Below are positions 39,397 to 48,907 of a stretch of DNA of 64,000 nt, one piece after another. Source of the stretch: an uncultured Alphaproteobacteria bacterium. Lineage in GTDB: Bacteria; Pseudomonadota; Alphaproteobacteria; RF32; CAG-239. Numbering within the stretch: position 1 is the stretch's first letter; each line of letters starts with the position of its first letter. The notes under the pieces were generated by a model. The model did not search any database. It had not been told where the DNA came from and saw only the letters and a program-made list of their open reading frames with translations. The DNA lies in the NCBI GenBank assembly GCA_902464275.1, contig CABQIK010000003.1, forward strand, positions 1 to 64,000, in the 5' to 3' direction. Position numbers and translations under genes: made by a program.

Positions 39397-42147
39397 ATGC
39401 CGAAAAAAGTGTGCTTAATTGATGGTTCCGGTTATATCTTCAGGGCGTTTTACGCTTTGCCGCCGCTTTCAACCCCAAGCGGAACGCCGGTAAATGCGGT
39501 GCTCGGGTTTATGAATATGTTTATGCGTTTAACCGCAAAAATCGGCTGTGATTATTGCTTGGTGCTGTTTGATGCCAAACGCAAAAATTTTCGGAATGAA
39601 ATTTTTCCCGATTATAAAGGCACGCGCAAAGAAATTCCCGAAGAGCTGATTCCGCAGTTTCCGATTATTCATAAGGCGGTTGAGGTTTTAAACCTTAATC
39701 ATTTGGAAATGGAAGGTTATGAGGCGGACGATTTGATTGCTACCTATGCCCGCAAAGCGCGTGAAGAAGGCGATGAAGTGGTGGTGGTTTCGGCAGATAA
39801 AGACCTGATGCAGCTTATTCGCGACGGGGTTGAATTTTATGACAGTATGAAAGACAAGTTTTTTACCCCTGAGGACGTTAAAGAAAAATTCGGTGTGTAT
39901 CCTGATAAAGTGGTTGATGTGCAGGCTTTGGCAGGCGATGCTACCGATAATGTTCCGGGGGTTGCCGGAATCGGCTTAAAAACGGCGGCAGAGTTGATAA
40001 ACCAGTTCGGTTCGCTTGATGAAGTTTTGGCGCGGGCGGCGGAAATAAAGCAAAACAAGCGCCGCGAAACGTTGCTTGCCAATATTGAAAATGCTGAAAT
40101 TTCCCGCCGGTTGGTTAAACTTAAAGACGATGTGCCGGTTGAACACGAATTAAGCGAATATGTTTGCAAGGTACCGGATAAAGACAAAGTTATGGCATTT
40201 GTTGACGAATATTATTTAAACAGTCTGCGCCCGCGGGCGGAAAAATGGGTCAGCGAACAATGCGCGCGATGCGGCGAGCGGGTGGAAACGCGGTTGCAAG
40301 AGGTGGTAAAACATTATGAGTTGGTGCAAGATGAAGCGGCGTTAAAGCGTTGGGCAGATAAAATTTTGCAAGCCGGCAAATTTGCTTTAGACACCGAAAC
40401 CACGGGGCTTGATCCGTTTAAGGATAAAATTGTGGGCTTTTCATTGGCGGTTGCCGCCGGCGAGGCTTGTTATGTGCCGTTAGCACACGGAGCGGCGCAA
40501 AATTCGCCTGATTTATTCGGGGCGGCGGAACATTCGGATATTAAACAAATTTCAACTGCTGTTGCCGCAAAATATTTAAAGCCGTTGTTGGCTGATAAGT
40601 CGGTTTTGAAAATAGGGCATAATATAAAGTTTGATATGCACTTTTTAAGCCAAATTATCGGTGAAGAGGCGGAGTTTTTCCCGATTGAGGATACGGCGGT
40701 GCTTTCATACGTGCTTGACAGCTCATCGCACGGGCACGGCATGGACGAGCTGGCGGAATTGATGCTTGATTACACTACCGTAAAATATGAAGAAGTTTGC
40801 GGAAGCGGCAAAAATAAAATTACCTTTGATAAAGTGCCCCTTGACAAGGCCTTAAATTATGCGGCGGAAGACGCGGATATTACTTTACGCTTGTATGAGG
40901 TGTTAAAAGCGCGCTTAATAAAAGAAAAGCAAATTAACGTGTATGAAACGTTTGACCGCCCGCTTATCGGTATATTAAAGCGTATGGAAGATAACGGAAT
41001 TATGCTTGACACCACTGCTTTAATGCGCCTGAATACTGATTTTGATGCGCAGCTCAAAATTCTGGAACAGCAAATTTATCAGTTGGCGGGAGAAGAGTTT
41101 AATTTGGGTTCGCCTAAGCAAATCGGCGAAATTTTGTATCTGAAAATGGGGCTGAAAGGCAAAAAAAATGCTTCCGGCAGTTTTCAGACCGGCGCCGATG
41201 TTTTGGAAGAATTGGCGGAAGAACACGAACTGCCGGCTAAAATTTTGGAATGGCGCGGATTTGCCAAGCTTAAATCAACCTATACCAGCGCATTGCTTAA
41301 TCAAATGGATGCAAAAAACCGCGTACATACCACTTTCAGCCAAACCGTGGTAAATACGGGACGTTTGGCGTCATCTAATCCTAATTTGCAGAATATTCCG
41401 GTCAGAACGGAAGCGGGGCGTAAAATCAGAGAATGTTTTGTGGCGCCTAAAGGCTGTAAGTTGGTTTCTGCCGATTACAGTCAGGTGGAATTGCGTTTGT
41501 TGGCGGCGGTTGCCGATGTTAAAGCTTTGAAAGAGGCATTCAGGCATGGGGTTGACGTGCACGCCTCAACCGCGTCGCGGGTTTTCGGAGTTCCGCTTGC
41601 GGAGGTTGACGCCAATATGCGCCGCCATGCCAAGGCGATTAATTTCGGCATTGTGTACGGAATTTCGCAATACGGGTTGGCGCGGCAGATTGACACCACT
41701 CCCGATGTTGCCAAAAGGTATATTGACTCATATTTTGCCACTATGCCGGAAATTAAAGAATATATGGCTAAAACCATAGATTTTGCGCACAAAAACGGCT
41801 ATGTGATTACGCCGTACGGGCGTAAATGCTCCGTGCAGGGGATTAATGATAAAAATAAGCGCTTGGTTTCATTTGCCGAACGCGCGGCGATTAACGCGCC
41901 AATACAGGGCGGTGCTTCTGACATTATTAAATTGGCGATGCAGAAAGTGTTTAACGCTTTGCATGAGGGCGGATATAAAACCCGCATGCTGTTGCAAGTG
42001 CATGACGAACTGATTTTTGAAGTTCCGGAAAATGAGCTTGAGGAAGTTAAGGCTTTGATTAAAAACGGTATGGAAAGCGTAGTGAACTTTGATATTCCGT
42101 TTGTGGCGGAAGTCGGCGTTGGCGACAATTGGGGCGAGGCTCATTAA
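39397..42147 (+). CDS. polA: DNA polymerase I
   Basis: 916 residues, full length. Residues 1-290 are the 5'-3' exonuclease (LIDGSGYIFRAFYAL, then YEADDLIATYA and VSADKDLMQLI, GDATDNVPGVAGIGLKTA). The 3'-5' exonuclease has an intact FALDTETTGLDP with Asp-x-Glu, GHNIKFDMHFL and NYAAEDADITLRLYE, so proofreading is likely active. The polymerase has motif A SADYSQVELRLLAAVA, the O helix RRHAKAINFGIVYGIS and motif C LLQVHDELIFEVP. GAAAGGGAAA precedes the ATG. The enzyme acts in Okazaki-fragment processing and repair. Confidence 0.97.
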   Translation: MPKKVCLIDGSGYIFRAFYALPPLSTPSGTPVNAVLGFMNMFMRLTAKIGCDYCLVLFDAKRKNFRNEIFPDYKGTRKEIPEELIPQFPIIHKAVEVLNLNHLEMEGYEADDLIATYARKAREEGDEVVVVSADKDLMQLIRDGVEFYDSMKDKFFTPEDVKEKFGVYPDKVVDVQALAGDATDNVPGVAGIGLKTAAELINQFGSLDEVLARAAEIKQNKRRETLLANIENAEISRRLVKLKDDVPVEHELSEYVCKVPDKDKVMAFVDEYYLNSLRPRAEKWVSEQCARCGERVETRLQEVVKHYELVQDEAALKRWADKILQAGKFALDTETTGLDPFKDKIVGFSLAVAAGEACYVPLAHGAAQNSPDLFGAAEHSDIKQISTAVAAKYLKPLLADKSVLKIGHNIKFDMHFLSQIIGEEAEFFPIEDTAVLSYVLDSSSHGHGMDELAELMLDYTTVKYEEVCGSGKNKITFDKVPLDKALNYAAEDADITLRLYEVLKARLIKEKQINVYETFDRPLIGILKRMEDNGIMLDTTALMRLNTDFDAQLKILEQQIYQLAGEEFNLGSPKQIGEILYLKMGLKGKKNASGSFQTGADVLEELAEEHELPAKILEWRGFAKLKSTYTSALLNQMDAKNRVHTTFSQTVVNTGRLASSNPNLQNIPVRTEAGRKIRECFVAPKGCKLVSADYSQVELRLLAAVADVKALKEAFRHGVDVHASTASRVFGVPLAEVDANMRRHAKAINFGIVYGISQYGLARQIDTTPDVAKRYIDSYFATMPEIKEYMAKTIDFAHKNGYVITPYGRKCSVQGINDKNKRLVSFAERAAINAPIQGGASDIIKLAMQKVFNALHEGGYKTRMLLQVHDELIFEVPENELEEVKALIKNGMESVVNFDIPFVAEVGVGDNWGEAH

Positions 42148-42167
42148 TTAATCATTGCTCAAAATTT

Positions 42168-42197
42168 AAAACCCCTGAAGCGTGGCTTCAGGGGTTT
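42168..42197. terminator. bidirectional hairpin terminator between polA and aas
   Basis: AAACCCCTGAAGC pairs perfectly with GCTTCAGGGGTTT around three bases. It sits between convergent genes with A/T-rich flanks on both sides. Confidence 0.8.
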
Positions 42198-42217
42198 AAT
42201 GTTGCTTAAATTAAAGG

Positions 42218-44407
42218 TTATGCGGCTTTAGGCGCAGCGTTAATGCCTAATTCTTCAATAACCATTTTCTTTAAGGTAACGTTGTCGGTTTTACCGGTTG
42301 CAAGCAACGGAATTTCGTCATGATACAAAATTATGCGGGGCAGGAACAATTCAGACATGCCGTTGTTTTTAATGTAATCATGCAAAACATCAGACTTAAC
42401 CTGTTTGTTGGTGGTAACCAAAACAATTTGCTCGCCTTTGCTCTCATGCGGAACGGCAACGACGCCGTAGTTAAACTCAGGTCCCATCCATTCATAGGCT
42501 TTAACAACCATTTCCTGAACGGCATTGAGCGAAACCATTTCACCGCCGATTTTGGCAAAGCGTTTAATGCGGTCTTTAATGAAAACAAAGCCGATTTCGT
42601 CAATTTCAACCACGTCACCGGTGTGGTACCAACCGTCTTCAAGCGGAACCAAAACCCCCGGATTTTCAGGCAAAATATAGCCAAGCATAATGTTCGGACC
42701 TTTAACTACCAATTCGCCGCCTTTTTCAATGCCGGGAACCGGCTCAATTTTATACTGAATGGCGGGCAAAAGCTTGCCGATAGAGCCGAATCGGTTGAAA
42801 ATACTGTTGTTGGCGCAAACCACCGGAGCGCATTCAGTAGAGCCGTAAGCTTCCATCATGCGGATACCCATGCGCTCCATCCACATATTGCGGGTGTCAA
42901 GTTTAATGGCTTCAGCGCCGCCGTACATAAAGCGGATATTGTGGAAGTCATACGGGTGAGCAATTTTGCCGTAGCCGCGGAAGAAAGTATCGGTACCGAA
43001 CATAACGGTAGCGCCGAGTTCATAAACGAGTTCGGCAACAACACGATAATGCAACGGAGAAGGATACAGGAACAAGCGCGAACCTTCCAACAACGGGAAC
43101 AACGTGCATACGGTAAGTCCGAAGCTGTGGAACATCGGCAAAGCGTTAAAGACCAAGTCAGTCATGTTAATGGTTTCAAGCGCGGCCATCTGTTTAATAT
43201 TGGAAATAATGTTGGCATGGCTCAAAACAACGGCTTTAGGCGCGCCTTCAGAACCGGAGGTAAACAAAATAACCGCTTTTTTGTTGCCGCCGTCTTTGTG
43301 CGGAACGCGTTTGATTTTGTAACGCAGAAAAGCGCCGATTTTATTAAATAAGGTTATCTGTTTGGCAAGAGATTCCAAATAAAAAATTTCAACGCCGTTG
43401 GCTTTTAATACCTCAACTACCGACTCCATTTTAGCGGTTTTGATAAACTTTAATGAGGTGATAACCATTTTAACGTTGGCGGTGCGGCACATTGAAACCA
43501 TATTTTTGGCGCCGACCGAGAAGTTAATCATTACCGGAATACGTTCATAAGCAGACAGACCGAAAAAGGTGCAAATGGCGGCAATGGTGTTTGGCAACAT
43601 TAAGCCGACATGTTCAAAGTGAGCAGTTCTTTTTTTGAAAAAGCGTCCTAAAACAAATGACTTGATGATAATGTCTTTGTATGAGTTAGGTTGGCGCTGA
43701 ATATCTTCCAAAACGCGCGGACGCTTAAAGAAAAAGCCCTTTTTGGAGTGAACTTTACCGGTTTTCATTAATTGCGCAAACAATGAAATGTTCGGGTTGT
43801 AATTAAAATCAAAGTGCATGCCGCGCAAAATTTGATAAACCTCATTGCTGATGTGGTCGCGTTGGCGGCGCAGTTCGTCTTTTAACTTAAACGGACGCGG
43901 TTTGCCGACGGTAATGCGCATTTTAGGCAACGGACGGTGAGGGAGCTTGCCTTTGGTTTTGGAAAAATAACCGTATTGCGGGCCGTCAATCCAAACCGGA
44001 ATAAGCGGAGCTTTAGATTTATCGGCAACCAAGCCCGGAGCTTCATAAATTTTCATTAAGCCGCCGCTTTCAGTGATGCGGCCTTCGGCAAAAATAACTA
44101 CTAATCTGCCGCTGTTTACTTTAGAAATTAATTCTTTAATGTCGCCCGGTTCAATCGGGTTGAACAAAACCGTGTCGGCAAAGCGCATTAAGCAACGTAT
44201 CCACCGGCGGCGGTGCAGGTGTCCGTTAAGGGCAAAAACCGGATCACCGGGAAGAAAGGCGTATAACAAAATCGGGTCAAGGTATGACACGTGGTTAGAA
44301 ACATATACACCTTTACTGGGAAGGCGGTTAACATCAAATTCAATTTTACATCTTGTTTTAAAAATATAAAAGAAAGTTCGTAAACACCATTTTACAAAGT
44401 TATTCAA
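42218..44407 (-). CDS. aas: bifunctional acyltransferase / acyl-ACP synthetase (Aas-like)
   Basis: 729 residues from a TTG at 44407 with GGAG 8 nt upstream; another TTG at 44449 (AGAGG close by) would add 14 residues. The N-terminal PlsC-type domain (1-230) has NHVSYLD (H39, D44) and IFAEGRITESGG. The C-terminal AMP-binding domain (250-729) has ILFTSGSEGAPKAVVLSH, MMEAYGSTECAPVV and GWYHTGDVVEIDEIGFV with IKDRIKRFAKIGGE. In E. coli, Aas re-acylates lysophospholipids and activates fatty acids on ACP. Divergent from the FadL-type porin, which fits uptake plus direct use of exogenous fatty acids. Confidence 0.9.
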   Translation of the reverse strand: MNNFVKWCLRTFFYIFKTRCKIEFDVNRLPSKGVYVSNHVSYLDPILLYAFLPGDPVFALNGHLHRRRWIRCLMRFADTVLFNPIEPGDIKELISKVNSGRLVVIFAEGRITESGGLMKIYEAPGLVADKSKAPLIPVWIDGPQYGYFSKTKGKLPHRPLPKMRITVGKPRPFKLKDELRRQRDHISNEVYQILRGMHFDFNYNPNISLFAQLMKTGKVHSKKGFFFKRPRVLEDIQRQPNSYKDIIIKSFVLGRFFKKRTAHFEHVGLMLPNTIAAICTFFGLSAYERIPVMINFSVGAKNMVSMCRTANVKMVITSLKFIKTAKMESVVEVLKANGVEIFYLESLAKQITLFNKIGAFLRYKIKRVPHKDGGNKKAVILFTSGSEGAPKAVVLSHANIISNIKQMAALETINMTDLVFNALPMFHSFGLTVCTLFPLLEGSRLFLYPSPLHYRVVAELVYELGATVMFGTDTFFRGYGKIAHPYDFHNIRFMYGGAEAIKLDTRNMWMERMGIRMMEAYGSTECAPVVCANNSIFNRFGSIGKLLPAIQYKIEPVPGIEKGGELVVKGPNIMLGYILPENPGVLVPLEDGWYHTGDVVEIDEIGFVFIKDRIKRFAKIGGEMVSLNAVQEMVVKAYEWMGPEFNYGVVAVPHESKGEQIVLVTTNKQVKSDVLHDYIKNNGMSELFLPRIILYHDEIPLLATGKTDNVTLKKMVIEELGINAAPKAA

Positions 44408-44746
44408 ATTAGTTACTCCATAGTTACGACATATATGCTTTGTATACAAAAACCTCTTTTTTGTAAAGATAAAAATGTTATGCGGTGGAAATAGTACAAA
44501 ATTTTACACGTAACTTATTGAAAAATAATCATAATCTAAATTTTATACCATGGACAAAAGTTAAAAACTTGCATTTTGTTTTTTTTTAATATATAACGCC
44601 CTCCGTAACATATTATGTACAAATATAACAAACTGCCGCAAATGTTACAAAATATTATAAAATAAAGAATAAGGCATAATAAATAAAAAATAACAACCTT
44701 TCGGCATACTATGTTGCTTTGGATTAACTATAGAAGTGAAAAATAA
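44408..44746. other. divergent promoter region, aas/fadL
   Basis: Very AT-rich with no coding frame that I can support. It must hold promoters for both genes. I see no clear FadR-like palindrome or strong sigma70 pair. Confidence 0.5.
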
Positions 44747-45991
44747 ATGAAAAAAATTCATACTTTAACTTTAACCGCATTAGGCACGATTTTACTCGCC
44801 GCCAATGCTCAGGCAGCCGGCTTTCATTTAAGAGAACAATCAGCCGCGGCACAGGGTAATGCTTTTGCAGGAGCTACCGCCGGAGCAGAAAATGCGTCTT
44901 ACGCTTATTTTAACGTTGCGGGCTTAACCAGACAAAAAGGCACGCAGATTAACATGGGCGGAACTTATATTTCGCCGCGCGCGGAAGCAAGCAATGTACT
45001 GTTTCCTCCTAATGGACAAGGTGTACGTCCCCGCGACCACGATGTAAACAATATTGTACATGCGGCAATTGCCCCGAATATGACTGTTTCGCATCAGGTA
45101 AACGAAAAAGCTTATTTGGGCGTGGCATTAAACGTACCTTACGGTATGATTACCAAATATGATCAGGATTATGCAGGTTCTGACCATGGTGTTACCTCTA
45201 AGGTTATTTCTGCAACCGTAACCCCGATGGCGGCTTACAAAGTTACCGATAAATTATCGCTCGGCGCCGGTGTGCAGCTGCAATATTTCAGAGCCAGATT
45301 GACCAATACCATCGGAGGTCCTCATAGCCAGATGGCGGCAGTTCACGGCGATGCTTTTGATATCGGTTATCAGTTCGGCGCCATGTACGAGTTTAATGAT
45401 AAAACCCGTGTCGGCGTTGGTTACCGCAGTGAAGTTAAGCACAAAATTAAAGGTAAAATTGACAGCGGCATACCGTTGCCGAAGTTAAATCAGGATATTC
45501 ATGCTCGTTTAACAACTCCGGATATGCTTTCGTTCGGCGCTTATCATCAAATTAATGATAAATGGGCGGTTATGGCTGAATATCAGCGCGTATTTTGGAG
45601 CTCGTTCCAAGATTTGAATATTTACGGCGATGAATATCCGTTTGAAAGCAAAACCAAAGAAAAATGGCGTGATACCAATTTCTTTGCATTGGGTGCAAGC
45701 TACCAGATAGATAATCAGTGGAAATTGCGTATGGGTACCGCTTATGATCAAAGCGCCGTACGCGTTCAGCACAGAACTCCGCGTATTCCGGATTCTGACC
45801 GTATTTGGTTATCCGGCGGCTTAAATTATCAGTATAATGAGCACTTAACTTTTGATGCCACTTATACTTATATTAAAGCCCATAAAGCTCACGTTGATAC
45901 CAGCTTGACCGGCAATACCGGCAGCCATGTTACCGCTGAGTATTCAAACTCAATTCAGATGTTTGGATTTTCGCTTAATTACAAATTTTAA
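44747..45991 (+). CDS. fadL: OmpP1/FadL family outer-membrane fatty acid transporter
   Basis: 414 residues. The signal peptide MKKIHTLTLTALGTILLAANAQA is cut before AGFHLREQSA. The mature N-terminus has the family's hatch motif GFHLREQSAAAQGNAFAGAT (with the NPA-like segment replaced by FNVAGL), and the barrel strands end in FGFSLNYKF with terminal Phe. FadL proteins pass long-chain fatty acids and other hydrophobic molecules. It pairs with the divergent Aas-like enzyme. The closest hits by style are the OmpP1/FadL/TodX group; a terminator follows. Confidence 0.9.
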   Translation: MKKIHTLTLTALGTILLAANAQAAGFHLREQSAAAQGNAFAGATAGAENASYAYFNVAGLTRQKGTQINMGGTYISPRAEASNVLFPPNGQGVRPRDHDVNNIVHAAIAPNMTVSHQVNEKAYLGVALNVPYGMITKYDQDYAGSDHGVTSKVISATVTPMAAYKVTDKLSLGAGVQLQYFRARLTNTIGGPHSQMAAVHGDAFDIGYQFGAMYEFNDKTRVGVGYRSEVKHKIKGKIDSGIPLPKLNQDIHARLTTPDMLSFGAYHQINDKWAVMAEYQRVFWSSFQDLNIYGDEYPFESKTKEKWRDTNFFALGASYQIDNQWKLRMGTAYDQSAVRVQHRTPRIPDSDRIWLSGGLNYQYNEHLTFDATYTYIKAHKAHVDTSLTGNTGSHVTAEYSNSIQMFGFSLNYKF

Positions 45992-46014
45992 TCCGATTTA
46001 TTCTGATGATTATC

Positions 46015-46044
46015 AAGGCTCTGATTTTTTCAGGGCCTTTTTTA
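46015..46044 (+). terminator. terminator of fadL
   Basis: AAGGCTCTGA pairs with TCAGGGCCTT (one G-U) around a T loop and continues into T's. Confidence 0.85.
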
Positions 46045-46102
46045 AAGTTTTTTTAACAGTAGCATGTAATAATTTATAAAAATGCTTTTATGGGAAAATA
46101 CT

Positions 46103-47410
46103 ATGAATTATTTACAAATACGCGCTTTTGCTTTAGGAACCCCGCGCACCGGATACTTAAATCAGGTTAGCGGCGCGCTGACTTCAATCTCTGATTTGTT
46201 CGGTCAGCCTTATGATGAACAAAATTCTTTTTTATTGCCGGAAGGGTGCAAAACTCCGACAGAAATGAGCGATACAATAGTGCCCTTAAATTTTGAGAGC
46301 TATGAATCGTTTAAGGATTATATGTATTTGCTGCTGGATAATTATCTTAAAAAAACAATTTTTCCGCCCAAAATTTTTGTTACCCCGTATGATATGAGTG
46401 AAAAAACTTCCGCGGCGATAAATGCCGATTTGATTTGCCACGCGGTTAAAGAATATTATCATGACAAACATTTGGGCTTTGTTTTAACGGCGGTGATTAA
46501 CGGAAGGATTTATAAGTATAAATACGTTGATTTGGTTAATGTGCCCAAGCATTTGTTGACCTTGCGTTCGCGTATTAAACTGTTGCAGGATAAAAGTTTG
46601 CGTAAAAAGGCTTTGTTTACGGTCGGCACCATCAATAATTTTAAGCGTTCTACCGTTACGGAAAAATTTGCGGCGTTGCTTGAAAAACTGTCCGCGCTTA
46701 AAGATGATGCGGAAACCGGCGGATTTATCAGCAAGTTTGAGCGGTTTAAAAATGCGTCCAAACGCGTGGTGTTTTGTTTGGGCGGCAGAGTTGAGGGCAC
46801 TGAAATTATTTTTGATGTCGGCTATGCCCGCCATTTATATCAACAGGCCGAACGTTTGGTTAAAGCCGGTTTTAGCGTAATATTTTGTAATGGACCGCGC
46901 ACTCCTAATGATGTTTCGGATTTTTTGTATGAGGCGACCCTAAACAATCAGGATATAATTTTTCAAAACAGCAAACCGATTGCCAAATCAGATGAAGAAC
47001 GCCAACCTTCAAAATGGCGGATTTATTCGGGTAAATATGAAAAAGAATTTGCCGCTATGCAAAAAATCGGCAATATTTATCCGGCGGTTTTGGGTTTTGA
47101 TAACACATTGGTGGTGCACACTATGGATTCATATTCGGGCTGTGAAACTTCGGGCGCGGCAATTCCGACGGCAATCAGCGCCAAGGGCTTGTTTATTGAC
47201 CCTGAAAAGCGTTATGACTGCCACAATCTGTATAAAATTTTATGTCCGAAATATGCGGTTGATTTTGATGAATTTGTTGATTTGGCATGTAACTTAAAAA
47301 TCGAGCCTGATGACTTAAAGTTATCGGTTTTGCCGAATTCACTGCGTGTTTTTGCCGAAACGGCATTTAACCGCTATAATCAGGAAGCAAAAAAGCTTAA
47401 ACGCAAATAA
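46103..47410 (+). CDS. ELM1-like (mitochondrial fission ELM1 family) protein
   Basis: 435 residues from ATG 46103 (GGGA 8 nt upstream); ATG 46082 is in frame but poorly placed. The C-terminal half follows a glycosyltransferase-B-like pattern as in ELM1 proteins: FCLGGRVEGTEIIFDVGYAR, LVKAGFSVIFCNGPRTPNDV with the RTP motif, and VLGFDNTLVVHTMDSYSGCE, where a nucleotide-sugar pocket would lie. ELM1 relatives are found in many Alphaproteobacteria and in plant mitochondria; the bacterial role is unclear. The N-terminal 150 residues are less conserved. It converges on an unknown gene with the stops 4 nt apart. Confidence 0.55.
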   Translation: MNYLQIRAFALGTPRTGYLNQVSGALTSISDLFGQPYDEQNSFLLPEGCKTPTEMSDTIVPLNFESYESFKDYMYLLLDNYLKKTIFPPKIFVTPYDMSEKTSAAINADLICHAVKEYYHDKHLGFVLTAVINGRIYKYKYVDLVNVPKHLLTLRSRIKLLQDKSLRKKALFTVGTINNFKRSTVTEKFAALLEKLSALKDDAETGGFISKFERFKNASKRVVFCLGGRVEGTEIIFDVGYARHLYQQAERLVKAGFSVIFCNGPRTPNDVSDFLYEATLNNQDIIFQNSKPIAKSDEERQPSKWRIYSGKYEKEFAAMQKIGNIYPAVLGFDNTLVVHTMDSYSGCETSGAAIPTAISAKGLFIDPEKRYDCHNLYKILCPKYAVDFDEFVDLACNLKIEPDDLKLSVLPNSLRVFAETAFNRYNQEAKKLKRK

Positions 47411-47411
47411 A

Positions 47412-48068
47412 TCAGTTAGTTTTAATCCACGGATTTACGTTTTGCACAATTTGCATAATCACCGTTTGTTCATTAATTTCAGGGCCGTTATGGTTGATGG
47501 TTATTTCAGCCTTTATATCAGCTCCGGTTTGCGCCAAAGAAAGGGCTTTTAAGCTTGCCGCAACCGCAACTGCCTCTTGAGCAGTGTTTGCGGTAAATGT
47601 AGTTGTGTTGCCGTTACCGGACAGACCGAGATAAATCTTTTGGGCAATATAATCGGTTTTAATATTTAGCCCTAAATAACCCATATTTTCAATTTCGCGA
47701 TATATGGCGCGTGTGTTTTCATGACAAAGGCGCAAAGCCAAGCGCATGCCGATGGTTAAAGCAATGTAGGGCTTGTATTCTTCCATGGCGGCAGCATTGT
47801 CTTCAACCTTGAAAACGGCGCATTCAAGCATATTAGGCAGGTGGTATGCCTCAATAAATAAAGCTACCGCCAGCAAGTTTATGGAGCAGTTTTCAGATTG
47901 ATTGCGGATAATTATGATATGAGCCTCAGGGAAAGCGGCAATAACAGCGCGGGCAAGCTGTTGATAATTTGTAAAATCAGAGCCCGAAAATTTATTCACT
48001 TTATAAAGCGGATAAGGTTGATTTTTGAACAAATTGTTGTTGTTACTGTCAAAAGCAATTTCTATCAT
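47412..48068 (-). CDS. hypothetical protein, 218 residues
   Basis: I do not recognise it. Soluble, no signal peptide; alternating alpha/beta pattern with a strand-rich start (EAHIIIIRNQSENCSINLLAVA), a central helix (ALTIGMRLALRLCHENTRAI) and a C-terminal part rich in Thr/Ala (TTTFTANTAQEAVAVAASLK). AAAGGA lies 9 nt upstream of the ATG. It overlaps nothing and converges on the ELM1-like gene. Confidence 0.55.
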   Translation of the reverse strand: MIEIAFDSNNNNLFKNQPYPLYKVNKFSGSDFTNYQQLARAVIAAFPEAHIIIIRNQSENCSINLLAVALFIEAYHLPNMLECAVFKVEDNAAAMEEYKPYIALTIGMRLALRLCHENTRAIYREIENMGYLGLNIKTDYIAQKIYLGLSGNGNTTTFTANTAQEAVAVAASLKALSLAQTGADIKAEITINHNGPEINEQTVIMQIVQNVNPWIKTN

Positions 48069-48165
48069 GATATTTATCCTTTTATTTATATTTACTCTGA
48101 ATGTTTTAACATATTATAAATAACATATTTCGGATAAATCTAAAGTTTATGATAAATCTAAAAGC
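48069..48165. other. AT-rich spacer
   Basis: No feature seen apart from the promoter side of the preceding gene. Confidence 0.4.
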
Positions 48166-48241
48166 GCGTCTTCTATGCAGTTACAAAAAAAGCCGCCATA
48201 AAGGCAGCCTATTTTGTAACTGGCGGGAGCGACGGGGCTCG
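48166..48241 (-). repeat. duplicate of tRNA-Asp 3' end plus terminator
   Basis: The segment holds a hairpin (GTTAC...GTAAC, 48180-48220) and then TGGCGGGAGCGACGGGGCTC, identical to the 3' part of tRNA-Asp at 48908-48928, with the same flanking terminator design. The match ends sharply at GGCTCG. The two copies bound a block of about 690 bp, like attachment-site duplications at a tRNA 3' end, but no integrase lies between. Confidence 0.65.
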
Positions 48242-48268
48242 TTCTAGCTTAGTAAGTTCAAGCTTTTA

Positions 48269-48378
48269 CGCCGGCATATAATGGGCTCTTGCTTGCAAGT
48301 TTTTTATTTATGTAGCGGTTTTGTACACCGCAGAAAAAACTTGCGGTGCGTTAGCCGCATTCTCTGCCGGCTTATATC
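48269..48378. repeat. palindromic element, copy D, inserted in a 158-bp repeat
   Basis: 110 bp with arms GCCGGC/GCCGGC, the stem GCAAGTTTTTT/AAAAAACTTGC and the inner stem GCGGT/ACCGC around TTTGTAC. Flanks are ...AAGCTTTTA and AAGCTTTCAC.... In the neighbouring copies of the same repeat (near 48530 and 48688) those two flanks are joined directly, so the empty site is visible. Confidence 0.85.
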
Positions 48379-48380
48379 AA

Positions 48381-48826
48381 GCTTTCACTAACTGCGCGTC
48401 GGTCACTTGTTTTGTAAGCTCGCTGCGGTCGCTGTCGCTTTCCTAGCTCGCGAACAAAACTACGCCTCTTGCGGTAAAAACAGCCGTTACTTCGGCTGTT
48501 TTTATCCTCGGCTAGCTTAGTAAGTTCAAGCTTTTAAAGCTTTCACTAACTGCGCGTCGGTCACTTGTTTTGTAAGCTCGCTGCGGTCGCTGTCGCTTTC
48601 CTAGCTCGCGAACAAAACTACGCCTCTTGCGGTAAAAACAGCCGTTACTTCGGCTGTTTTTATCCTCGGCTAGCTTAGTAAGTTCAAGCTTTTAAAGCTT
48701 TCACTAACTGCGCGTCGGTCACTTGTTTTGTAAGCTCGCTGCGGTCGCTGTCGCTTTCCTAGCTCGCGAACAAAACTACGCCTCTTGCGGTAAAAACAGC
48801 CGTTACTTCGGCTGTTTTTATCCTCG
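48381..48826. repeat. 158-bp tandem repeats next to tRNA-Asp
   Basis: Units begin at 48381, 48539 and 48697, the last truncated at about 48826. Copies appear identical. Each contains the hairpin AAAAACAGCCGttacttCGGCTGTTTTT and GC-rich palindromic stretches (CGCTGCGGTCGCTGTCGC). Part of another unit lies at 48245-48268 before element D. No coding role: open frames through this block are chance products of the repeats. Confidence 0.9.
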
Positions 48827-48865
48827 AGCCCGCAACTTCGCGGGTTCAAGCGCGACTTCCTTACA

Positions 48866-48907
48866 GTTACAAAAAAAGCTGCTATTAAAGCAGCTTTTTT
48901 TTGTAAC
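48866..48907 (-). terminator. terminator of tRNA-Asp
   Basis: GTTACAAAAAAAGCTGC pairs with GCAGCTTTTTTTTGTAAC, starting directly after the CCA of the tRNA. Confidence 0.9.

Noticed and set aside
42320..43351. 343-codon frame antisense to aas
   Set aside because: The aas product has all family motifs over this stretch; the antisense protein is rich in Asn, His and Phe as expected from the complement.
48381..48826. CRISPR array
   Set aside because: The repeats are 158 bp and directly adjoining, with no unique spacers, and no cas genes are near.
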